The translations under genes and the position numbers were made by a program. The notes under the pieces were generated by a model, which saw nothing but the letters and a program-made list of their open reading frames with translations, did not search any database and was not told the origin of the DNA. From Perkinsus marinus ATCC 50983 (taxonomy: Eukaryota; Perkinsozoa; Perkinsida; Perkinsidae), in the NCBI RefSeq assembly GCF_000006405.1, contig NW_003209085.1, positions 86,135 to 106,172 of the forward strand: 20,038 nt of DNA. The letters run 5' to 3'. This document shows positions 12,505-20,038 of the stretch, in pieces; the stretch's first letter is position 1; every line of letters begins with the position of its first letter.

Positions 12505-15500
12505 ATGTTGGATGAGCATCATGATCATCAATACCACCATCATGATCATCATCATGATGATGATCAGGGAGATGATACTCCATCACTACCACAAGCAGCA
12601 TCATCATCAACAACAAGCCCTAGTACTACCCACTCAGTATGCAGTGACACTATAGTTGAACAAACTCCAGTTCTACTGCTAGTAGACTTTGATAAGGATG
12701 TTGATATTGAGAATGATGATGTGGAGGCATTATTAGAGGGCATAGGTTTAAGGATAGTTTATGTTACTCCAGGTACTAGGGTGGTGGCTTATTATTATTA
12801 TATGTATGTTCATGATGTTCATGATGATGATCAGATGCATCAGATGAAGGTTATATTACAGTTGCTGTTGCAGTAGAAGATTATAGACCATTGATGGAGA
12901 TGGCCGAGAGTAGGTAAGGAATATCATCTGTTGGGGTTAGCATAGTGTGATAATGATGATAATGATGATAATGACCTCATCATAGTAGTAATATCTTTAG
13001 GAAAGTTGTTAAAGATTTTATTGGAGATGATGAAGCAGGGAATCATCTTAAACCAGTCTCGATCTATTTTCGTAATAATCTACCATTAAGTCGATATATT
13101 GGAAGTGAACATATTGAGACCTTCTTCACTAATACTGGTAATGATAATCATAATCATAATCATCATAATAGCAACAACTACTATTAATGTCTATAGAGCA
13201 ATTACAACTTATGCATTGCCTTATGATGAAGAATGGGGTATTCAATAATGGTAAACTTGAGATCAAAGCTGTATGGACTTTGAGGAATAAGGATCATCAT
13301 CAACAACAACAAGAAGGGGAGTATACGCGTACATATTGGGGGGTAATATTGGTAGTAGTAGTAGTGGTCATAGAGTATCTGTTGTCTATAATGTAGGCAT
13401 TCGATGCTCCTTATGAGAAGTATCTAGTACCTATCTTTGGATGTGATGTGGCTATATATTATAAACTATTACAACAATATGCAACATGGCTTATACCATT
13501 AGCTGGAGTATGTATTCTACTGCAATTGTAATAAGTTGTGATTATGATGATGATGATTCTGAAAGAAAAACTATCATCATATGATTACCGCTGCCATGAC
13601 CATGCTTCAGGTCATGCTATTATCTTACTGGCAAGGAATACATAGTGGCAGCGATTACCTGTGTATGGGCGGGGTGGGGTCAACAGTCGCGAAATGTGGC
13701 GCTCGCCCGAGTAATCGATTATGATGTCGATGTTAGGTAATCGTGTCAGTCTGGGCAACATTCTTCGTTGAATCGTGGAAAAGGTTGTTAGCATCATGTC
13801 GATTTAAATGGTGTGCATTGGAGTGTGGAGGAGATTCATCATCATCATCATTAACAACAGTCGTGACAGAGTTGGAATCCAGAGTTGGAGAGTTGGATAA
13901 TGCGGCGGCTGCAATGGGGACGGCCGGGGCTGCTGATACAGTACGTTGACATCATGAGTATTAAACATAATCATGTTATGATGATAATGATCATTATTAT
14001 TAGTATCTGCGAGCAGCGATATCAGTGTTAGGATTTGGATTAATGATTGCCATAACTATTGGTATTATCATCGCTTTACTTCTGCTACAGGTAGTAGTAG
14101 TAGTAGTATTATGGTTATTATTACAGTTGTATTATTATTAATAATAACAACATCGTTGTTCATCATCATCTGTTTCAGGATTTATCAGAAGAATTATCAG
14201 ACTCGATAATTATACAAACATTACCAACAGTAGCCTGGGTGATAGTACTCAGTGGTGGTTGGCAAAAGACATATTATAAACTTGCTAATTATCTAACACA
14301 GAAAGAAAAACATAAGTACACATCATCATCGACTCGAACCTTGGTGAGTGCTTCTGCTTCTGCTGCTGCATTTTAGGTTCCGTGAAGCGAGATTTGAATC
14401 ATTATCGTTGAAAGTAGTTTTATTTCAACTTTGCAACTATCTTGGATGGTTCTATTATGTTGCATTTTATCGCTGTGATATCGATTATCTCAAAAATCAA
14501 TTATTCATTTTCATGACAGTTAAACAGGTGGGTATAGAAATGCCTCTCCCGAGAATCGAACCCTCCTGGATCTCAAACAATAGGTGTTCGGTAACTTCCA
14601 AGAGATTGGATTACCTATGCTAATGCGATGGTGGTGGTGGTCGTCTTCGTGGTGGGCTGGTGGTAATATTAATTATAATAAAAAGGATGATAATAGTGAA
14701 CATGGAGTTTCAATGGATACTCATCATCATAAAGGTATGGATCATCCAACATTGATAGAGGATATTGAACAGCAACGAGGACAGGAAGAATATGATCTAT
14801 TCGATGACTGGTAGTAATAATAATAATAAGATAGATTATGGAGTTGTACTACTACTACTACTACTACTACTATGATTATTATTATTATGAATAGGTTCGA
14901 AATGATTGTTGACTTCGCTGTATGTGTATGTTTTGGAGCTGTATATCCCTTGATTATACCATTATCACTTATTCATACACTCACTGAAGCGTAAGTTAAT
15001 AATAATAATCACATATTACTCCGACGACCATCTGATGTTATTATCATCATCAGGATCATCATCATCATCATTTGAATAACAGGTATAATGACTCATTTAA
15101 ACTTCAAAAAGTGATTAGAGGTGTTGTCAACACAGATGAGATGCAGATGCAGACAACACGTAGGAGGAGCTTATTATTATTATCATTCAAGAGGCTCTAA
15201 TAATTTCTATTAGGTACTTGGATCGATACCCTTGAAATGATATCAATATTGGGTGTTGTTACCAATGTATGCTTATTATATGTAATAAGTCAGTTGTAGT
15301 ACTACACCTTTTCAATCTCAAATTCAGCAAATGAAAGAAGAACAAATTAGAAAGATGAAATTTGATTTTAGTCGGACGAAAGGAGTTTTTCACCGAATGA
15401 AAGTTCAAATTCGACCAATGAAAGTTCGATTTTCGTAGACCACTCAAAAATGAAAGTTCAAATTCGTAAATGAAATTTATGAATTCGGAAACACAAGTTG

Positions 15501-16462
15501 AACACTTTTCGTAGAGGGTTGGTCCGGTTCGGTATTCGATCAAAGTTCGATTCGGTGGGCAGGAAATCGCACCGAACATGTGCTGACTACATCGTCCTTC
15601 CGATATCATCGGAAGGGTAATGGAGATTGACAACTCGCACAATGTGCGAAGACTGCTCGAGGTACTTCTCAAATGTGAACAGTTATTGCAAATGTGTGGA
15701 TTTGCGCTGTAGTTCTGTTGTGCATTACGGTGCGGCCCGTAGAGCACCACCATCAGCACTCGCAATTTGCGAGTCAAAAGTCGATCAGCCGTGGCACGAC
15801 GCTGAGGAGAATTCTTTCCATCGAATGAAAGTGAGCTTTCATTGGTCGAAATTGGTCTTGTGTTGGACGAATTTAAGCTTGTGCTTCGGAATTCATAAAT
15901 TTCATTTACGAATTTGAACTTTCGTTTTCGACCGCTCAACGAAATTCTAACTTTCATTTCGAATTTGAACTTTCACTTCGTGAAAAACTCCTTTCACTCG
16001 TCGAAAATCAAATTTCATCATCCATCTAATTTGTTCTTCTTTCAATGGTTGAATTTGAGATTGAAAAGGTGTAGTATCATAATGAGTACTTAATAATAAT
16101 AACAGGTACAATTTACTACCCATTTTGTTGATGTTTAGGTAGATGGTATGATGGTAGTAGATGAGATTCATCATAATCATAATGATAATTATGTCCTTTG
16201 GCGATGTGTTATCATTGAACATTCTCTTATTGCACTTAAGCTTTACCTCTCATGGAGCATTCCTGATGTTGGTCATTGTTATTACTACTACAACTACATG
16301 TATAGTTATCATCTTCAGGTTCCTGAAGATATATCTATTGAAGAAATGAAACGTGGTAAGACTCCTATTGTTAATGATCCAACAGTTGAGGAAATGATGA
16401 GTATACCAAATGAGGTAGTAGTAACACCAGCTATCTTATTAACTGGCAATCAACTTCATTAA
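12505..16462 (+). CDS. Anoctamin / TMEM16 family membrane protein
   Basis: TMEM16 proteins are dimeric ten-helix Ca2+-activated chloride channels or phospholipid scramblases. Fifteen in-phase exons give 681 aa: 12505-12772, 12835-12913, 13001-13137, 13197-13342, 13397-13507, 13737-13940, 14004-14090, 14179-14315, 14377-14527, 14584-14810, 14895-14990, 15083-15159, 15214-15266, 16139-16267, 16319-16462. After a His/Asp-rich N-terminus come FDAPYEKYLVPIFGCDVAIY, SVWATFFVESWKRLLA (family: ATLFLEFWKR), YYKLANYLTQKEKH, LKVVLFQLCNYLGWFYYVAF, VKQVFGNFQEIGLP, FGAVYPLIIPLSLIHTLTEA, TLEMISILGVVTN and NYVLWRCVIIEHSLIALKLY ending IPDVPED. Glu in QEIGLP and the E-x3-D of TEAYND match helix 7 and 8 Ca2+-site positions. 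The loop after TM1 is short, and little lies between VVTN and VDGMM, where a small exon may be missed beside the MITE. The length fits ANO10-type proteins. Channel versus scramblase cannot be told. Confidence 0.88.
13698..13708 (+). repeat. GC-rich motif GGCGCTCGCCC, copy 3
   Basis: Lies in anoctamin intron 13508-13736, the longest element-free intron of the gene (229 nt). GAGTAATCGATT follows, then TGATGTCGATG, which resembles the TGATGTCGAC next to copy 1. Confidence 0.5.
14331..14340 (-). repeat. tRNA B-box-like core, antisense, in anoctamin intron
   Basis: The minus strand reads CCAAGGTTCGAGTCGATGAT inside intron 14316-14376, antisense to the gene. CCAAGGTTCGA is identical to the DnaJ intron copy at 2542-2552. 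Confidence 0.5.
14551..14563 (-). repeat. tRNA B-box-like core, antisense, in anoctamin intron
   Basis: The minus strand reads GGGTTCGATTCTCGGGAGAG then GCATTTCTATACC in intron 14528-14583. It resembles the copy at 10218 (GGTTCGATCCTCGGTGAGG) well beyond the B box, supporting common origin rather than chance. Confidence 0.55.
15302..16074. mobile_element. 773-bp foldback MITE (TA target site), in anoctamin intron
   Basis: Non-autonomous DNA transposon with very long terminal inverted repeats. The left arm (15302 to about 15503) starts CTACACCTTTTCAATCTC, and the reverse complement of the right arm (about 15873-16074) starts identically. The arms stay closely similar over about 200 bp with scattered substitutions and small indels. 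TA flanks both ends (15300-15301 and 16075-16076), as for Tc1/mariner-type insertion. The arms hold repeated AATGAAAGTTCAAATTCG subrepeats. The ~370-bp centre has no transposase; open frames crossing it show no domain. It lies wholly within intron 15267-16138, so it should be spliced out. Arm divergence suggests an insertion that is not brand new. Confidence 0.88.
15597..15774. repeat. Set of short perfect palindromes in the MITE centre
   Basis: Three perfect inverted repeats with tiny loops lie in the element's unique centre: CCTTCCGAT/ATCGGAAGG (15597-15617), TCGCACA/TGTGCGA (15636-15650) and ACTCGCAA/TTGCGAGT (15758-15774). They are separate from the terminal repeats. Confidence 0.8.
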
Positions 16463-16794
16463 TACAACCTTTACAACCACCATCACCACCACAAATGGAT
16501 ACTTGTGTTTGATAGTACCCTTCATAATCATAATTACTCTTCTATTCATTCAAATATTACTATGTTATAGGAATTAGTCAACTTCATAGTTGAATAATCT
16601 ACGAATGCTTATTACAACTTATTGCTATCCAACGTCGTCATATAGCAACCGATATGATACCACGCACCCCTTCCAGACCTTCATCATCTATTAATATCTC
16701 AATTACTTCATACTCGTCCTGAGGTAGTACTACGGCTCTTCATAATCGTCCTTATCCTAGTTATTATCACTTGTCTTCTATATGTCTTGTTAAT
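16463..16794. other. Spacer between anoctamin and Lys/Asp-rich gene
   Basis: No firm gene. A plus-strand stretch at about 16592-16720 reads like coding sequence (YECLLQLIAIQRRHIATDMI then PRTPSRPSSSINISITSYSS) and ends at TGA before GAG|GTAGTA. It could be a missed C-terminal anoctamin exon or a leader exon of the next gene, but no donor/acceptor pair joins it in phase to either. Confidence 0.3.
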
Positions 16795-18270
16795 ATGACC
16801 ACCACCTCAACACAAGAAGGAGATCCTGCTCCTGCTCCTGCTCCTGATCCTGATCCTGATCCTGATACGATATTACATAGTATTGAACATGATCTTCATT
16901 TAGTACTAACTGCTGCTGATTTTAGAGAATTAAGTCTAGTAATAATACTAATAGTACCATAATCTACATTATTATTAATAGTAGGTCGTTGGTGCTAGTA
17001 TTATGGGTAGTGTAGTAGAGAAATATAATAAACATCACAGAGAGCATCAGCAGATTTATAAGAAGAAGGATACAGCAGCAGCAGGAGGAGCAGGAGGGGA
17101 AACTAATGATAATAATAAAGTGTCATCATCATCATCAACAACAAAGGTGATTAGTGCACAAGATGCCTTTAGGTAGTAGTAGTAGTATACAGTCTGGAAT
17201 TGTTGTTATTATTACTATTCAGATTGTGTAGTCATCTGTTAACACCTCGACCGATGGTATCGGGTTTAGAGGGGGAACCTCCTCAATTATCCAATACACA
17301 ACAACAACAACATCATCATGAGCCTCTTATGGACTTTGATGTTGTACATCGGATAACTTCTGATCCATCTAGTGCTAATAAGGATTTCAACCATCTAACT
17401 CAAATATCTTTACAACTAGTATTACTAACATTAACAATATTACAATATATATTATTGTTGTTGTTTAGATTGATAAGCATAAAGATATTCTCAATACTGT
17501 CCCTATACCAGGATCAACCTCCCAACATATAATAAGTGAATATAATTAATCATCATCAACATCATCATCATTGTGATGGTGGTGGTGGTGATGGTGATAA
17601 AGGTCATTAGTGAAGGATAACTGTTATTCAGATAATAGATTACCGTATCCAGATGATGATGAGGATGATGATGGTGATGATTACGATGATGATATTGGTA
17701 GTAGCTGTAGTAGTAAACGTAGTAAAAGGAGTAAGAGGAGTAGTAAAAAGAAGCATAAGATCAGTACCAGTAGTAGTACCTCGAAGAAGCATCATCATCA
17801 TCATCGTCATCATCATCATCGTCGGAGTCCATCAGAGATGTAAGTCTATAATAAGTCCGTGAATGTATTCCTATGAATAGGAGGGAACTCACTAATACTC
17901 TTACACTACTGTTGGATGGTGATGATGATTATGATATTGGCAGTAGCAACAACAACAACAAGAGGATAGGCGACGACGGGGGGCAACAGGATGTAATGTA
18001 GTGTGTGTAGAAATATGGTTATTATTAATATTACAGATTATTGATGGTAGAAATAGCATACAGGAGGATGATATAATAGTAATGGAGGGAAGGAAGAGGA
18101 AGAGGAAAAGAACGATAACTGATAAGAGAAGAGATAAGAAGAAACATAAGAAGGACAATAGTAAGAAGGACAATAGTAAGAAGGACAATAGTAAGAAGGA
18201 CAATAGTAAGAAGGACAATAGTAAGAATGACAATAGTAAGAAGGACAATAGTAAGAATGAGAAAAAATGA
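16795..18270 (+). CDS. Lys/Asp-rich low-complexity protein, 389 aa, probably nuclear
   Basis: Seven in-phase exons: 16795-16938, 16985-17172, 17223-17418, 17469-17535, 17611-17839, 17881-17992, 18037-18270 (TGA). The N-terminus has a PAPAPDPDPDPD run. The only complex part is residues about 30-195 (TILHSIEHDLHLVLTAADF, GASIMGSVVEKYNKHHREHQ, MDFDVVHRITSDPSSANKDF, IDKHKDILNTVPIPG), predicted largely helical. Then follow an acidic run, a basic Ser/Lys block (KRSKRSKRSSKKKHK), a His run, a second acidic part, KRKRKR and a (KKDNS)n tail. Several basic clusters look like nuclear localisation signals; Mediator- or chromatin-type subunits have similar tails. I do not recognise the family. The start is the first ATG with an open exon; an upstream exon is possible. 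Confidence 0.65.
18151..18255 (+). repeat. 15-bp coding tandem repeat, 7 units (KDNSK)
   Basis: Seven head-to-tail units of AAGGACAATAGTAAG, one with G to T (KDNSK to NDNSK), and a degenerate eighth at the stop. The period is a multiple of three, so copy-number change leaves the frame intact. Confidence 0.95.
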
Positions 18271-18383
18271 TGACTGCATTATTATTATTATTATTTCTCG
18301 TAAGTCGTATATATATATAATTCATTCATATAACTGTGTGTGTTGTGTTCTTGATAAGAAGATATAATGATGATGAAACATAA

Positions 18384-18423
18384 TATCTACATATCTATGT
18401 AGATACATCTATGATGATGTATC
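18384..18423. other. Two overlapping, mutually exclusive hairpins
   Basis: TATCTACATA-TC-TATGTAGATA (18384-18405) is a 10-bp perfect inverted repeat. GATACATC-TATGAT-GATGTATC (18402-18423) is an 8-bp one. They share bases 18402-18405, so only one can form fully. They lie about 115 nt after the stop of the upstream gene, probably in its 3' UTR. Confidence 0.75.
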
Positions 18424-18955
18424 TATGTATGTGTTTCTTAATCATGAATATTATTTTTACTCTAATTGTATCTTTCGGCGTAGATATCCATTAATACTAT
18501 TATCGTCTCTTTTAAAGGGTGGGAAGCATTATTATCAAATGATAAGCGTGAGCATGACGATGACATCAGCAGCAGCAGCAGCAGCATTGGACAAGCATAG
18601 CTTATCAGACTAGGATGATGATTAAGTTAGATGATGACGGTTAGTTGCTCTTAGTTCTTCTTTATCAAAGAGGGTTCTCTTGAATTGGTTTAATGAGTTG
18701 TTATTATTACTGTTACCTCAGAGCGATGATGATGAATGGCTATGTTTCCCTATGTAGCCGATTTTGTATGGGCGTCGTTTGCCTATACTTTAGTGCACAA
18801 TATATCGAATATCAGAGCAGCCATTCATAGAGCAAACCTAAAGATATCTCAGTGCTTCCAAGTCGTACCTTGTTCAGCACGTTGGTAATCATGACTCTCA
18901 GTCGATTGACTAATCCCAGGGTCTAATCCCAAACCAATGGTCATTTTTCTCACAT

Positions 18956-18974
18956 GTCTCCTCTATAAGGAGAC
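18956..18974. other. Hairpin in the GC-richer block
   Basis: GTCTCCT-CTATA-AGGAGAC is a 7-bp perfect stem with a 5-nt loop, followed by CGTTTTGG. A second small hairpin (GTCTAT-ACG-ATAGAC) lies about 20 nt further on. Function unknown. Confidence 0.6.
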
Positions 18975-19479
18975 CGTTTTGGCTGAAGAGGTCGTCTATA
19001 CGATAGACTCTATCCACGCCTTCCATTATGGAGTGAGGTCCACGACGACGATGACGCCAGCCGACCCCCGACAACTAGTCATCCAGTTTCCAAGATAATT
19101 TCAATAATAGTCCGCTGAATTTATGATGAGAAGCTCAACGAGCTCCTCCGCCCCCCCTTCGTACTGAAGACTAACTAGTGTTAGTCGTCGTTATGATATG
19201 AAATAGGCTGCTCAGGCTGAAAGTGCTGCTACTCCTTCTCCTTCTCCTCCTCGTTGTTGTTGTTGTTGCGCCTATCATTATTTAGTAGAGTATGTTATCA
19301 TTCAAATCCCCCTTTATGTTAGTACCACAAGAGAAGGAAGATAGGAGACTTAGAGGGGACCTTATAATACATAATGTAAGAAGGATTATCGTCGTGGTGG
19401 TGATGGTGGAGGAGTTCATAAATGATGATGATCATGATCATAGGTTATTATTATTATTTATTGTTAGTTATATAAAGTT

Positions 19480-20038
19480 ATGATGGAGGAGAGAGTTGAT
19501 GTTAATTCTGAGAGCAGAACACAACGACGACGACCACGACGATTAGGATCGATAATACGGTATCAGGGGAGGCAACAACAACAACAACATCGTCGATTAT
19601 CCTCTCCATTACTCGATCATCACCATCATCATCATATATCATCCGATATTTATAATTCATCATCATCATCATCATCATTATCATCATCATTATCCATTCT
19701 TAATGATACATCATTATCTGATAATGGTTGTGATGATGATGATGATGATGATGATAGTAGTAATAGTATGGTGGTACCAGTAGTACGGCATCATGTATGG
19801 GCAGAGGGTGATGGAAGGATATACTCACAATGTCATCATCAACTTAATATATATGTAATATAAACAACAACCATCAAAACAATATCATCAATTACTCATC
19901 TTTAGTGGTGTGCTGATACATCTACATTACAAGAATTCGCTCCTAGCCATCATACAGATAATGGTATAGTGGGGGAGGGAGGTGATGATGGTATAGTGGG
20001 GGAGGGAGGTGATGGTATAGTGGGGGAGGGAGATGATG
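19480..20038 (+). CDS. 5' part of an unidentified low-complexity protein
   Basis: First exon 19480-19854 (125 codons, ATG at 19480; a second ATG follows at once), intron 19855-19905 (GTAATA...TTTAG), second exon from 19906 running off the edge. The N-terminus is basic and low complexity: RTQRRRPRRLGSIIRYQGR, a Gln run, a His run, a Ser run and an eight-Asp run. A more complex segment, VVRHHVWAEGDGRIYSQCHH, crosses into WCADTSTLQEFAPSHH and then a repeat of GIVGEGGD. The phase is consistent, and low-complexity leaders of this kind precede the conserved domains of other genes here. I cannot name the family from the part visible. Confidence 0.5.
19963..20038 (+). repeat. 24/27-bp G-rich coding minisatellite (GIVGEGGD)
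   Basis: Three units at 19963-19989, 19990-20013 and 20014 to the edge, each GGTATAGTGGGGGAGGGAGG plus GAT units. The unit length stays a multiple of three. Each contains a G5 and a G3 run. Confidence 0.85.

Larger units (their letters stand above)
18271..19479. other. 1.2-kb stretch without a convincing gene
   Basis: It starts with the AT-rich 3' region of the Lys/Asp-rich gene. A short open frame at 18425-18613 (62 aa, seven-Ala run) and another at 19292-19483 lack recognisable homology and proper context. The block from about 18740 to 19190 stands out: it has higher GC, almost none of the triplet repeats seen elsewhere and several hairpins, but no long frame on either strand. That composition would suit a non-coding RNA or a promoter region for the gene at 19480. 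Confidence 0.4.

Noticed and set aside
13612-13797. Minus-strand 61-residue frame
   Set aside because: It lies over an anoctamin intron and exon, with no homology; chance frame.
15259-15957. 232-residue minus-strand frame
   Set aside because: It crosses the left MITE arm and centre, has no known domain, is Ser/Asn-rich and lies in an intron on the opposite strand. It is not a transposase.
18151-18255. CRISPR-like array
   Set aside because: Contiguous 15-bp units without spacers, inside a coding exon.
18001-18325. Overlapping frames of 80-115 residues in both strands around the pentapeptide repeat
   Set aside because: Shadows of the repeat; only the frame in phase with the upstream exons (KKDNS) is supported.
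18973-18987. CCGTTTTGGCTGAAG, similar to the tail of the dinoflagellate/Perkinsus spliced leader
   Set aside because: Only the last part matches, with differences; the expected GT donor is not directly after it and no Sm-like site was seen. Too weak to call a spliced-leader gene or to place the organism.

Overview
The window looks like nuclear DNA of an intron-dense, compact, AT-rich unicellular eukaryote. Genes are cut by many short GT–AG introns (mostly about 45–110 nt, almost all ending in TAG or CAG). Introns and spacers are full of (ATC)n, (TAA)n and (GTA)n triplets, and proteins carry long His, Asp, Ser, Gln and Lys runs. I cannot place the lineage. Every multi-exon model below was built by hand and keeps reading phase across all its junctions.

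Layout, left to right. On the + strand is the 3' part of a SIRT5-like sirtuin (to 996). It converges on a minus-strand series: a degenerate DnaJ-B-like gene (1511-2639), EMC7 of the ER membrane protein complex (2775-3857), an unrecognised multi-pass membrane protein of about 600 residues (4107-6665), and a single-exon TKL/Pelle-like kinase with a C-terminal CaaX box (6687-8009). A 119-bp spacer separates the kinase from a divergent plus-strand series: type III phosphatidylinositol 4-kinase beta in about 20 exons (8129-12351), an anoctamin/TMEM16 membrane protein in about 15 exons (12505-16462), a Lys/Asp-rich protein with a pentapeptide repeat (16795-18270), a 1.2-kb stretch without a clear gene, and the start of another gene (19480 to the edge). 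Several products act at membranes (EMC7 in membrane-protein insertion, PI4K in PI4P synthesis, anoctamin as channel or scramblase, the kinase probably lipid-anchored), but nothing shows that they form one pathway.

The main unexplained signal lies in the introns. About ten introns or gene-leader regions carry a tRNA T-arm/B-box-like core (CC..GGTTCRANYCC), in either orientation to the host gene and often followed by an ATGCTATT-like tail. Three other non-coding segments carry an identical GC-rich 10-mer, GCGCTCGCCC, resembling the D-arm/anticodon-arm junction of tRNAs. Two of these are followed by ATCGATT, which one B-box intron also has just upstream of its B box. I infer a dispersed tRNA-derived element living in or giving rise to introns. 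The window also holds a 773-bp foldback MITE with TA target duplication in an anoctamin intron, and a 209-bp (GTA)n tract in another intron whose repeat unit itself supplies splice-site dinucleotides.
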